Part shown: piece by piece, positions 34,017-42,486 of the stretch
Layout of the letters: each line of letters starts with the position of its first letter
Position numbering within the stretch: the first letter of the stretch is position 1
Origin: CAYUYM01 sp964449305
GTDB lineage: Bacteria; Bacteroidota; Ignavibacteria; SZUA-365; CAYQST01
Direction of reading: 5' to 3'
Length of the DNA stretch: 55,497 nt
Assembly (NCBI GenBank): GCA_964449305.1
Contig: CAYUYM010000008.1
Span: 1-55,497 of the forward strand
Notes under the pieces: generated by a model
What the model was told of the DNA's origin: nothing
What the model saw: only the letters and a program-made list of their open reading frames with translations
The model's database searches: none
Position numbers and translations under genes: made by a program

Positions 34017-34637
34017 ATGCCCGGCGATCACATCCTCCTCGGCCTCGGGTGGATCGTCTGGTGCGCCCTTCACAGCCTCCTCATTTCGCGCACACTGCTC
34101 CAGCGCCTCTGTCGCTTCTCGCCTGCCGCATGCGCATGGCACCGGCTGATGTACAACGTGTTCAGCACGGTCACGCTGCTTCCGCTGATGCTCTTCACGG
34201 CATCTGTCGAATCCCCCATGCTCTGGATGTGGCCCCGCGCCCTCGCGCCCGTCGCCTGGGCGGGCGTCGCCCTCGGTGTGCTCATCGCGCTCGCCGCTGC
34301 ACGACAGTACGACAACCGGCATTTCCTCGGTCTGCGTCAGATCCGGGAGCATCGTCGCGGCATCGCTCCATCCACCGGGCCTCTCGTCCATGATGGCATC
34401 CTCGGCCTCATCCGGCATCCGTATTACACGGCCGGCATCCTTGTCATGCTCTGCGCGGGCGACGTCACCGCGGCGTCGGCCATCACCCGCATCATCATCA
34501 TCGGCTACCTCATCATCGGCGCCATCATCGAGGAACGCAAGCTCGCCGCCACCCACGGAGACGCCTGGCGCCGCCACGTGATGGAGGTGTCCATGTTCGT
34601 GCCCGTGAAATGGATCAGACGCGCCCTCCGCGGGTGA
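34017..34637 (+). CDS. Membrane-bound isoprenylcysteine/phospholipid-type methyltransferase (ICMT/NnrU-like)
   Basis: A 206-residue protein with about five membrane segments. The C-terminal SAM-binding signature of this family is present: GLIRHPYYTAGILVM, then EERKLAATHGDAWRRH. Bacterial members methylate diverse lipids or small molecules, so the substrate is open. A GTG at 34008 overlapping the previous stop is an alternative start. The 3' end overlaps the convergent lpxK gene by about 23 nt. Confidence 0.8.
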   Translation: MPGDHILLGLGWIVWCALHSLLISRTLLQRLCRFSPAACAWHRLMYNVFSTVTLLPLMLFTASVESPMLWMWPRALAPVAWAGVALGVLIALAAARQYDNRHFLGLRQIREHRRGIAPSTGPLVHDGILGLIRHPYYTAGILVMLCAGDVTAASAITRIIIIGYLIIGAIIEERKLAATHGDAWRRHVMEVSMFVPVKWIRRALRG

Positions 34638-35652
34638 GGACGCCGTCCACCAGCGTATCGAACACCGCGGACAACCCGCCGAGACGGACCTCCATCACCG
34701 GATGCAGCAGCGACACGCCGCGGAAGCAGGCTGCATGCTCCTCCAGCCGCTGCACATCCTTCTCCGTGGTGACGATGTGGGCGGCACCGCATCGCTGCTG
34801 TCGTGCCAGAATCTCGTCGATGTCCTGCGCGCTGTAGCGGTGATGGTCATGATACACCAGTGCGTCGACCACGTTCACGCCGAGGGACTCCAGCGTTGTG
34901 CGGAAGGACAGCGGTGAGCCGATACCGCAGAAGCTGACCACCGTGGCTCCCCGCACCCTTTCCAGATCAAATGTGGAAGCGCCGGGGTGGGACACCATTC
35001 CCGTGGCCTCGAACATCGCGGGGAACACGGGCGCCGTCTGCTCCGCGTGCAGGCGTGCCACCGTGGCCTGCCAGTCCGCCGCCTGATTGCACCGCGACAC
35101 CACGATGGCATCGGCGCGCGAAAGGTTGCACGCCGGTTCACGCAGTCGACCCCACGGCAGCATCCTGTCGGTCCATGGTGGTGCGGTGGCGTCGATCACC
35201 ACGATGTCCAAGTCACGGGCGCATGCGCGGTGTTGGAAGCCGTCGTCGAGCAGCGCCACGTCTGCACCGAAGCGCTCAGCGGCGACGCGGCAGCCGCGGA
35301 CGCGCACCTCGTCGGCGATCACCACCAGACCAGGTGTGCGTCGCGCCATCATCACCGGCTCATCCCCCCCCTCGCGTGCCGAGGCGATGCCCCCTGCTCC
35401 ATCGGCGACCACGAAGGTGCCCCGCGTGCTGCGGCGATACCCCCGTGTGACGACCGCGGCGCGCAGTCCGCGTGCGACCAGTCGCCCGGCGATCGCCGAC
35501 ACGAGCGGCGTCTTGCCTGTGCCGCCAGCAGAGATGTTGCCCACGGCAATGACGGGGATGCCGGGATGGGTGCTGCGGAACACGCCCGCGTCGTAGGCGC
35601 GGTTGCGCAGTGTCGTCACGGCGCCATAGCCCAGGGCTGCCAGCTGCCGCAT
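34615..35652 (-). CDS. lpxK: Tetraacyldisaccharide 4'-kinase
   Basis: A 345-residue inner-membrane-associated kinase adding the 4'-phosphate of lipid A, showing that the organism makes lipopolysaccharide. The P-loop is GNISAGGTGKTP (38-49). GDEPVMMARR, VALLDDGFQHRACARDLDIVVID and the C-terminal ALVYHDHHRYSAQDI and VTTEKD segments are all conserved. The ATG overlaps the stop of the DUF374 gene (TGATG); a GTG one codon upstream is possible. The coupling with a DUF374 acyltransferase fits envelope lipid synthesis. Confidence 0.95.
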   Translation of the reverse strand: MRQLAALGYGAVTTLRNRAYDAGVFRSTHPGIPVIAVGNISAGGTGKTPLVSAIAGRLVARGLRAAVVTRGYRRSTRGTFVVADGAGGIASAREGGDEPVMMARRTPGLVVIADEVRVRGCRVAAERFGADVALLDDGFQHRACARDLDIVVIDATAPPWTDRMLPWGRLREPACNLSRADAIVVSRCNQAADWQATVARLHAEQTAPVFPAMFEATGMVSHPGASTFDLERVRGATVVSFCGIGSPLSFRTTLESLGVNVVDALVYHDHHRYSAQDIDEILARQQRCGAAHIVTTEKDVQRLEEHAACFRGVSLLHPVMEVRLGGLSAVFDTLVDGVLTRGGRV

Positions 35653-36284
35653 CACGGCAACGGTTCCAACCCGGCATCCCGGGGCTCGAGTGCACGAACA
35701 CGCTCCTCGAGCGAGGCACGGAAAGCGTCGAGGTCAAGGCCGGTCAATGCCGGAGCAATCATGATGGGTGCGGTGAAGGTGATGTGGATGCGGGAGAAGG
35801 GCAGGGGCAGTTCGAAGCGGTCCCAGCTGTGCAGGGCCCGTGCCCGCTCGCAGCGCACATGGCAGAACACGAGCGGCACACCGGTCGTCTGTGCCACGCG
35901 CACCGCACCCATCTTCATGGCGTGACGCGGGCCGCGCGGGCCGTCGGGCGTGATGCAGAGCACGTGGCCGCTTCGCACCAGGGCACGCATCTGTTCCATT
36001 GCCTCCCCTGCCCCCCGGCTGCTCGATCCGCGCACAACGGTGTAGCCCCATGCGGTGAGGAGGTCCGCCAGCATCTGCCCGTCGTGGCTGCGGCTGATGA
36101 GTGCCGCGGCATTGTGCCGCCGCATCCTCCACCATGGCCAGAGCATCGACCCGTGCCAGAAGGCCAGCACAAAGGGCGCACGCGCCGCGATGAGTGCATC
36201 CACGGGCTCGTGCCCGTCCACACGGCTGCGCAGGGTGCGCACCAGGACTCGCACCGCGCCATCGAGGAGGGGCGTCCACCACAT
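35652..36284 (-). CDS. DUF374 lysophospholipid acyltransferase family protein
   Basis: A 210-residue protein with the DUF374 motifs: FWHGSMLWPWW (42-52), ISRSHDGQMLADLL, VVRGSSSRGAGEAM and ITPDGPRGPRHAMK. The family is related to LpxL/PlsC acyltransferases and is often found beside lipid A genes. It may transfer an acyl chain in lipid A or phospholipid synthesis; the reaction is not established. It overlaps lpxK at the TGATG junction. The nitrilase gene lies 12 nt upstream on the same strand. Confidence 0.85.
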   Translation of the reverse strand: MWWTPLLDGAVRVLVRTLRSRVDGHEPVDALIAARAPFVLAFWHGSMLWPWWRMRRHNAAALISRSHDGQMLADLLTAWGYTVVRGSSSRGAGEAMEQMRALVRSGHVLCITPDGPRGPRHAMKMGAVRVAQTTGVPLVFCHVRCERARALHSWDRFELPLPFSRIHITFTAPIMIAPALTGLDLDAFRASLEERVRALEPRDAGLEPLP

Positions 36285-36296
36285 GGCGGTCAGGTC

Positions 36297-37088
36297 CTAG
36301 CGCTCATACATTTCGGGACGGCGATCCCGGAAGATGTCGTTCCACTCGGAAAAGCTCTTGTTGTCCGCACCGGCAGGATCCACCTCCGCATGAATCCATC
36401 CCTCGAAGGCTTCGGATGCCTCGTCCAGCACGGAGCCGTTGACCGCCGTTATCTGACTGCAACCGTGGAAGGTGAGTGATGCCGCGCCCTGCGTCTCCGT
36501 CCCCGTGCGGTTTGCGGTGATGATGCACACCTTGTTCTCCACCGAGCGCGTGCGCATCACGGGCTTCCACAGTGCGGGTGGGGCGACGAGATCCGACGGA
36601 TGGCAGATGATCTGGGCGCCGCGCAGGGCAAGCGTGCGGGCGGCCTCGGGAAAGCGCCAGTCGTAGCAGATCATCACGCCGATGTGCACGCCGGCATGCT
36701 CCATCACCTGGAACCCCGTGTCCCCATCGGCAAACAGTGTGCGCTCCTGTCCGAAGAGGTGCGTCTTGCGGTACACCATCATCCGCCCATCGGGCAGGAC
36801 GAGCATGGCGGAGTTGAAAAGCACGTCACCGGCATCCTCCACAAAGCCGCAGCAGACGGCCATGGAGCGGTCGCGTGCGATGCGTGCCAGCATGCTGCCC
36901 GTCGGTCCGTCGGGGCGTTCCGCCTGTGTGCGGGCTTCATCAGCCGAGGAGAAGAAATAGCCGGAGACCGCCAGCTCGGGGATCACGGCAAGATCGCTGT
37001 CAACCTCGAGCAGCGCCGCCTCGATGACGGAACGATTCACTCCGGGCTGGAGAAAGGCGGGGCAGAATTGGAACGCTGCGATGCGCAT
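36297..37088 (-). CDS. Carbon-nitrogen hydrolase (nitrilase superfamily)
   Basis: A 263-residue nitrilase-fold amidase. Counting from the ATG, the catalytic residues are E38 (IPELAVSGYFF), K108 (VYRKTHLFGQE) and C141 (MICYDWRFPEAARTLA). The set fits omega-amidase or carbamoyl-type hydrolases, but the substrate is unknown. The ATG at 37088 is preferred over a TTG two codons upstream because of a G-rich ribosome binding region. It lies 2 nt after the 90-residue protein gene, so the two are coupled. Confidence 0.88.
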   Translation of the reverse strand: MRIAAFQFCPAFLQPGVNRSVIEAALLEVDSDLAVIPELAVSGYFFSSADEARTQAERPDGPTGSMLARIARDRSMAVCCGFVEDAGDVLFNSAMLVLPDGRMMVYRKTHLFGQERTLFADGDTGFQVMEHAGVHIGVMICYDWRFPEAARTLALRGAQIICHPSDLVAPPALWKPVMRTRSVENKVCIITANRTGTETQGAASLTFHGCSQITAVNGSVLDEASEAFEGWIHAEVDPAGADNKSFSEWNDIFRDRRPEMYER

Positions 37089-37090
37089 CC

Positions 37091-37357
37091 TCAATCCCCC
37101 TTCTCGATGGGACGCTGGAGCTTGAACCCTTTGTAAATGTCCAGCGCCGGTTCGTAGAAGATGATGTTGAAGTTCCTGTCCCGTATCGTTCCGCCCGACG
37201 GGAAGTAGTAGAAGGTGTCGATCGTGCCGGTCGCCTCGCGGGCAGGCCGGATGCCGTTCGAATGGAAGCGCAGTTCGTAGACCCCCAGGTGCTTCGGGGC
37301 ATCAGGCAGCTGGGCCAGCACGTTCTCGATGGAGTAGCACAGGAGTCCCGCGTCCAT
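37091..37357 (-). CDS. Small conserved-looking protein upstream of nitrilase, unknown function
   Basis: An 88-residue protein (a GTG at 37363 overlapping the previous stop would make it 90). It is rich in aromatic residues (CYSIENVLAQLPDAPKHLGVYELRFHSNG, TFYYFPSGG, FNIIFYEPALDIYKGF) with no signal peptide or membrane segment. No family recognised. Tight packing with its neighbours (overlap or a few nt on both sides) supports it being a real gene in the nitrilase operon. Confidence 0.7.
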   Translation of the reverse strand: MDAGLLCYSIENVLAQLPDAPKHLGVYELRFHSNGIRPAREATGTIDTFYYFPSGGTIRDRNFNIIFYEPALDIYKGFKLQRPIEKGD

Positions 37358-37359
37358 GA

Positions 37360-37575
37360 TCACGCCCCCGCGGTGGCTGTGCGACGACGGACGATGTCGC
37401 GTGCCGCCTGTTCCGCCTGTGCGCGGGTGTTGTACCAGCGCGTGACATGGTCACGACGGAAGGGAAAGCCCTTCCTCCAGGTTTCGAGGATCCACGAACA
37501 GACATCGTCCGCGTGATGTGTGAGGCGGATCATGCAGTCCGGATCGGTGTTGAGCATCGTGGTGATTTTCTTCAT
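37360..37575 (-). CDS. Small basic protein, unknown function
   Basis: A 71-residue protein, MKKITTMLNTDPDC, with a Trp/Arg-rich middle (SWILETWRKGFPFRRDHVTRWYNT) and a basic helical end (AEQAARDIVRRR). CAGGAC lies before the ATG. It reads straight into the next gene (GTGA overlap) and is the first of the run 37575 to 34615 on this strand. No domain recognised; it is likely cytoplasmic. Confidence 0.65.
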   Translation of the reverse strand: MKKITTMLNTDPDCMIRLTHHADDVCSWILETWRKGFPFRRDHVTRWYNTRAQAEQAARDIVRRRTATAGA

Positions 37576-37590
37576 GTCCTGCCTGTCCCG

Positions 37591-39120
37591 TTACTTGATC
37601 GTGAATTCCACCCGTCGATTTGTTTTGCGCCCCTCCTCCGACGTGTTGTCGGCCACGGGTCGGGTCTTCCCATATCCGATGGCGTTGAGCCGGGTGGCGG
37701 CGATGCCCTGCGAGATGAGGTAATCCACCACCGCCTGGGCACGCAGTGTGGAGAGGCGGAGGTTGTAGGCATCTTCACCCACATCGTCCGTATGCCCGGA
37801 GATTTCGATCCGCACATCCGGCTGCTGGCGGAGAAACGCCACCAGCCGGTTCAGCTCAAGCTGAGAGCTGGTGTCGAGCGCGGCCTGATCGAATGCAAAG
37901 AAGATGTTGTTCAGCGTGACGGTGTTGCCGGTCCGTATCGGCACGAGGATGAGATCACGCCGCACCTCGGTGTAGCTCATGATCTGCCGGGCATCCACAT
38001 TCTGGCTCACCGGATAGTAGCCATTGGCCACAGCACGGAAGCCGTACATCTCGCCGATGGGCAGAGCCATCGTGAACTCCCCGTTCGCCGGGTTGACGTT
38101 GATCACCGCGATCTGCCTCCCGTCGGAGAAGCGTTCGAACACGATGGTGGCGCTCACCGGACGATCCTCGAGATCGTGCACACGGCCGGCCACCAGCAGC
38201 ACGGGTTCCGGCTTTGCCTCCTTTGGCAGCCTGATGCGAAAGATGTCGGACCTCCCGAAGCCCTCGGAGGTGGAGACAAAGTAGGCGTATTCACCGCTCG
38301 CCGGCACGGTGTAGTAGGCATCCCACCCAGGCGAGTTCACGGGCGACCCGAGGTTCATCGGCAGAGTCCATCTGCGCCAGGTGGAATCCAGCCGCCGCGC
38401 CATCCATACATCGTTCTTGCCGAAACCTCCCGGGCGGTCGGAGGAGAAATACAGCGTCTTCCCGTCGGCGGCGATGAACGGTGTGATCTCGGATCCCGCC
38501 GTGTTGATGTCGGGGCCCATGTGTCGGGGCTCACCCCAGGTGCCGTCATCCCGCTGGAAACTCACGTACAAGTCCCGCCCCCCAAGTGATTCGGGGGTCT
38601 CGATGGCCATGACAAGCACCGATCCGTCGGGCGAGATGGTGTATTCGGCCAGGCCGCTCTTGTTGTCGTTGCGGAACTTCTCGATGACGAGCGCCGTCGG
38701 TGTCTGCCAGCCGGTTCTGGTGCGGAAGGTCATGGACACGCCCAGCGCCTGCGTTCCGTCGGAAAGGTACTGGTTCCCCAGGAGGAGGGTGTTGTTGTCG
38801 GGCAACGCGGCGCACACGTAATTGGGACCGCGGGTGTTCAGCGGCCAGCCGATGTTCCTGGCCCTGCCCCAGGTCCCGTCGGGCTGGAGTTCGCTGTACC
38901 AGATGTCGTCCTTGGGCCCCTCGGTGTTGCCCGGATGGCCCTTGCGGTCGAAATACAGGATGCGTCCGTCGGCGGAGATGACCGGGTAGATCTCGTCGAA
39001 GGCCGAATTCACGGTGGAGTCGAGGTTCTCGCGTTTCGGCGCACCCTGCCCCTGCACGGCGACCCACGCCGGCAGGAACAGACACAGGCAAAGCAGGAAA
39101 CGACGATACATGATGAACAT
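37591..39120 (-). CDS. PD40-repeat OmpA-family outer-membrane protein (PorE-like architecture)
   Basis: A 509-residue protein with a signal peptide (about 1-25, ending VQGQG). The N-terminal half has TolB/PD40-type propeller repeats (YPVISADGRILYFDRKG, YTISPDGSVLVMAIET, PFIAADGKTLYFSSDRPGGFGKNDVW). A carboxypeptidase-regulatory-like beta domain follows (about 325-385), then a C-terminal OmpA peptidoglycan-binding domain (about 395-509; FAFDQAALDTSS, ISGHTDDVGEDAYNLRLS, GYGKTRPVADN, NRRVEF). The order propeller, CRD, OmpA is that of PorE-type T9SS-associated proteins but without the TPR part. It probably links the outer membrane to peptidoglycan. A Met at 39111 is an alternative start. Confidence 0.9.
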   Translation of the reverse strand: MFIMYRRFLLCLCLFLPAWVAVQGQGAPKRENLDSTVNSAFDEIYPVISADGRILYFDRKGHPGNTEGPKDDIWYSELQPDGTWGRARNIGWPLNTRGPNYVCAALPDNNTLLLGNQYLSDGTQALGVSMTFRTRTGWQTPTALVIEKFRNDNKSGLAEYTISPDGSVLVMAIETPESLGGRDLYVSFQRDDGTWGEPRHMGPDINTAGSEITPFIAADGKTLYFSSDRPGGFGKNDVWMARRLDSTWRRWTLPMNLGSPVNSPGWDAYYTVPASGEYAYFVSTSEGFGRSDIFRIRLPKEAKPEPVLLVAGRVHDLEDRPVSATIVFERFSDGRQIAVINVNPANGEFTMALPIGEMYGFRAVANGYYPVSQNVDARQIMSYTEVRRDLILVPIRTGNTVTLNNIFFAFDQAALDTSSQLELNRLVAFLRQQPDVRIEISGHTDDVGEDAYNLRLSTLRAQAVVDYLISQGIAATRLNAIGYGKTRPVADNTSEEGRKTNRRVEFTIK

Positions 39121-39153
39121 CGGTACTGAAGTGACGTGATGGTTTCGAGTCTG

Positions 39154-39184
39154 TAAAAGTACACGTCCCGGTGCCGGATTTCAA
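39154..39184 (-). promoter_or_regulatory. Candidate promoter for the PD40-OmpA gene
   Basis: Minus strand TACTTTTA (39161-39154) is a seven-of-eight type match to TAnnTTTG-n, with TTGA 19 nt upstream as -33. The leader would be roughly 30 nt. Confidence 0.35.
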
Positions 39185-39242
39185 GGGACGGTTCTGGCGC
39201 CCTTTGAATTTCGCCAAAACAGTGGGAGATTGTACGGCCACC

Positions 39243-41684
39243 ATGAAGGATGCCGCGCTGAACCTCACCGCCTCAATACGAAACCGAACCTTCCTCGGCG
39301 TCGCCGGGACACTGATCATCGTCACCATTGTCACCCTTCTCGGGTTCCGCCACCTCGTGATGAAATCGCTTCCGGTGGAGGAGGGGACGATCCGTCTTGC
39401 GGGGCTGTCAGGTCCGGTGGAAATGTATCGTGACAGGCTCGGCATTCCCCATGTATTCGCGGCGAACGATGCGGACATGTACTTCGCCATGGGCGTGGCG
39501 CATGCCCAGGACCGCCTCTGGCAGATGGACATGCGCAGGCGATATGCGCAGGGGCGGCTTGCGGAGATCCTGGGGCCGGCGGCAGCACCCGTCGACCAGG
39601 CCATGCGCATCCTCCACCTCGACGCGCTTGCCGACACCATCGCCTCCCGGCTCTCCCCCGCCTCACGCGCAATGCTCGACGCCTATGCCCGTGGTGTGAA
39701 CGCCTGGATGCAGCACAGCCGTCATGAACTTCCGGTGGAGTTCGACATCCTCCAGTATGCCCCTGAGGCATGGACTCCGGCACATTCCATCCTCCTCTGG
39801 CGGGCCTTTGCCTGGGATCTGACCAATGAATGGAGCATCAAACTCCTCCTCGCCGACATGCTCCACGCCGTGGGGGATGCGCGCACCTGGTCCGTGTTTT
39901 CCATTTCGCGTGACATGACGACGGAGACGGCGGCCGTGCTCGCATCGTACCTTCCCGACGCCGCGGGGGATTTCGAGCGCAATCTTGCGACGGTGTACAG
40001 CGCCACCGGCCACGCGCGCATCCCCGCGGCATCCAATGTGTGGGCCATCGGCGCTCAGCGCTCCTCCTCGGGATCCCCGCTGCTGGCGGCCGATATCCAG
40101 CTCGCGCATGGCATCCCCGGCGCCGCCTGCCTCATCCACATGGCCTCACCAGGCGTCAACGTGGCCGGCGTCTGCCTGCCCGGCATCCCGGCAGTCATCA
40201 TGGGCAGCAACACCAAGGTGGCCTGGTCCATCGCTGTGCAGCCGTCCGACAACGCGGATCTCTTCCTCGAACACATCAGCTATCGCGATTCCACCTTCGA
40301 ATACCGCGGCTCTTTCCTGCCTCTCATCGTCCGCACTGATTCCATCCGCGTCAAGGATGCCCCACCCATCGTCTCCTCCTCCTTCGCCACGCTCCATGGC
40401 CCCGTCATCAACCCGCCCTTTGGAAAACCCGATGCGGCACAACTGATCGCGGCGCAGTCGAGCATCACCCTGTCGTGGACAGGCTTTGACACAGGGGATG
40501 ACTTCCTCGCCTTCGACGCCCTGCATCATGCGCCCACTGTCGACGCGGCCTCGGTGGCTGTCAGCGGCATCGTCGCCCCCGCGCTGGCTTTCCTCCTCGC
40601 ACCGCGCAGCGGCCCGTGCGTCATCGCGCAGGCCGGAACCCGACCGGTGCGCTCCGGCATGTCGGGCCTCGTGCCGGTGCCGGGGTGGGATGGACAGCAC
40701 GAGTGGGCCGGCCGCACTCCGCCGCCAGCCGCACTCGCCGTCACCGACGAGGATCCCAGGAAACTCATCCTCGCCGGTGGCATGTCGGGAGATGCCGCCC
40801 CGACCGCAATCCAGACCCTCGTGGCCACCGACCAGCGCGCCAGCGCCATCGCCGACCTCATCGCCTCGCAGGCATCGTTCAAGCTGCGGGATGTCCAGCT
40901 CATGCAGCTCGACATCCGCACCCCCGGCGCGGAACCACTGCGCTCCGCCATGCTGCAGGCCCTCGACGGCATGCCCAACCGGCCTCAGGAGCTCACGGAT
41001 GTCCGCGGCCTTCTGGCTTCCTGGGATCTGAGCCAGTCCGCCTTCACCACGGCATCCATCATCTACAACATCACCGTCCAGCATCTCGCCCGCGAAACGT
41101 TCGAGGACGAGATGGGGGCGGGCATCTACCGGCGGTTCCAGCAGCATCCCGCCCTGCTCCTTTCCACCATGGCGCGTCTGCTCGGAGACACCACCACCAC
41201 ATGGTTCGACAATGTCGCGACCGTGGGGGTGGAGACGCGCGACAACATCCTCCGCAAGGCGCTGGTCATGACTGTCCGCGATCTGCAGCGTCGCTTTGGT
41301 GTCGGCATGCACACATGGCAGTGGGGCATGATCCATTCGGTCCGCTTCACACATCCTCTCGGCGGCCATGCGGTGCCAGGCAAGCCCGAAACCCCGGGCC
41401 CCTTCCCGCTCGGCGGAAGCAACGAGACCCTGAACGGCGCCTCCTTCGCTTTCGACCACCCATTCGAAGTGGTGGGCGGACCGGTCGCCCGCTTCTCGAT
41501 CGACATGGTCAGACCGGAGGAATGCGCGGTCATCCTGTCCACCGGCGTCTCCGGCCAACCATTCAGTCCGCATTACAGCGACATGACCGCCATGTGGCTG
41601 AGCGGCATCCCGCATCAGCTCCTGCTCAAACCCACCATGGCTCGGGAGCAGCGCTGGCCGCTCCTCTCGCTGCTCCCCAGGTGA
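39243..41684 (+). CDS. Penicillin acylase family Ntn hydrolase
   Basis: An 813-residue secreted or membrane-anchored N-terminal-nucleophile hydrolase. The N-terminal hydrophobic segment (about 17-36) is a signal or anchor. The alpha-chain part has RDRLGIPHVFAANDADMYFAMGVAHAQDRLWQMDMRRRYAQGRL. Autocatalytic cleavage is expected before S264 in AASNVWAIG, the family's SNxW nucleophile motif, followed by GSPLLAADIQLAHGIPG. The beta chain is complete to the C-terminus. Substrates may be acylated amino acids, peptides or acyl-homoserine lactones; it cannot be told from sequence. In-frame ATG at 39171 and GTG at 39222 are alternative starts, and no strong ribosome binding site is seen. Confidence 0.9.
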   Translation: MKDAALNLTASIRNRTFLGVAGTLIIVTIVTLLGFRHLVMKSLPVEEGTIRLAGLSGPVEMYRDRLGIPHVFAANDADMYFAMGVAHAQDRLWQMDMRRRYAQGRLAEILGPAAAPVDQAMRILHLDALADTIASRLSPASRAMLDAYARGVNAWMQHSRHELPVEFDILQYAPEAWTPAHSILLWRAFAWDLTNEWSIKLLLADMLHAVGDARTWSVFSISRDMTTETAAVLASYLPDAAGDFERNLATVYSATGHARIPAASNVWAIGAQRSSSGSPLLAADIQLAHGIPGAACLIHMASPGVNVAGVCLPGIPAVIMGSNTKVAWSIAVQPSDNADLFLEHISYRDSTFEYRGSFLPLIVRTDSIRVKDAPPIVSSSFATLHGPVINPPFGKPDAAQLIAAQSSITLSWTGFDTGDDFLAFDALHHAPTVDAASVAVSGIVAPALAFLLAPRSGPCVIAQAGTRPVRSGMSGLVPVPGWDGQHEWAGRTPPPAALAVTDEDPRKLILAGGMSGDAAPTAIQTLVATDQRASAIADLIASQASFKLRDVQLMQLDIRTPGAEPLRSAMLQALDGMPNRPQELTDVRGLLASWDLSQSAFTTASIIYNITVQHLARETFEDEMGAGIYRRFQQHPALLLSTMARLLGDTTTTWFDNVATVGVETRDNILRKALVMTVRDLQRRFGVGMHTWQWGMIHSVRFTHPLGGHAVPGKPETPGPFPLGGSNETLNGASFAFDHPFEVVGGPVARFSIDMVRPEECAVILSTGVSGQPFSPHYSDMTAMWLSGIPHQLLLKPTMAREQRWPLLSLLPR

Positions 41685-41748
41685 CGCAGCGAGCACAACA
41701 CCACCCCTTCCAACCATCACCGCACCATCCTCCAACACCGGATCCACC

Positions 41749-42486
41749 ATGCCATCCGACAAACTCATTCGAGCGCTCCAGCATGCGGAATCTGTCGCCG
41801 TCCTCACCGGCGCAGGCATCTCCGCGGAGAGCGGAGTCGCCACTTTCCGCGATCCTGACGGCCTGTGGGCGCGCTTCCGTCCCGAGGAGCTCGCGAACTT
41901 CGACGCCTTCATGCAGAACCCCGACCTGGTGTGGGAATGGTACTCGCATCGTCGCGAGATCATCTCGTCGGTCACCCCCAACCCGGGTCATCTTGCCCTG
42001 GTGGAGCTCGAGGCCATGTTCCCGGACTTCACCATAATCACGCAGAACGTGGACAACCTCCATGCCCGTGCCGGCAGCCGCTCCATCATCGAGCTCCACG
42101 GCAACATCGAGCGCAGCTTCTGCGTGTCCTGCCATGCCCGCTACACGGACGTTGAGGCGCCACCATCGAAAAGTGTCCCCCTCTGCCCGTGTGGAGGCCG
42201 GATACGGCCGGACGTGGTCTGGTTCGGTGAGATGCTCCCCGGAGAGGCGATTCGTGCGGCGATGGAGGCGGCGGATCGCTCGCAGGTGTTCTTCAGCATC
42301 GGCACCTCGGGCGAGGTCCACCCGGCGGCACAACTCCCCGGCATCGCCCGCGCCAACGGCGCCTACGTGGTGGAAATCAATCCCCACCCCACGGCCATCT
42401 CCCATCAGATGTCGGAATGCCTGCTGGGCGCCTCCGGCAGCATCCTGCCCGAAATTGTTGAACTCCTCCGCGCAACACGCTCATGA
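41749..42486 (+). CDS. cobB: NAD-dependent protein deacylase (sirtuin, class III/SIRT5-like)
   Basis: A 245-residue sirtuin. Motifs: TGAGISAESG (20-29), TFRDPDGLW, ITQNVDNLH (97-105), ELHGN with catalytic H117, and a zinc site from C125, C128, C146 and C148. Y65 and R68 (WYSHR) match the Tyr-x-x-Arg pair that in CobB/SIRT5 reads succinyl and malonyl groups, so desuccinylase activity is likely in addition to deacetylation. The stop overlaps the start of pyk (ATGA). The coupling suggests joint expression with glycolysis. Confidence 0.94.
   Translation: MPSDKLIRALQHAESVAVLTGAGISAESGVATFRDPDGLWARFRPEELANFDAFMQNPDLVWEWYSHRREIISSVTPNPGHLALVELEAMFPDFTIITQNVDNLHARAGSRSIIELHGNIERSFCVSCHARYTDVEAPPSKSVPLCPCGGRIRPDVVWFGEMLPGEAIRAAMEAADRSQVFFSIGTSGEVHPAAQLPGIARANGAYVVEINPHPTAISHQMSECLLGASGSILPEIVELLRATRS

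Noticed and set aside
40146..41981. A minus-strand open frame opposite the penicillin acylase gene
   Set aside because: Antisense shadow; no recognisable domain, while the plus strand encodes a complete acylase.
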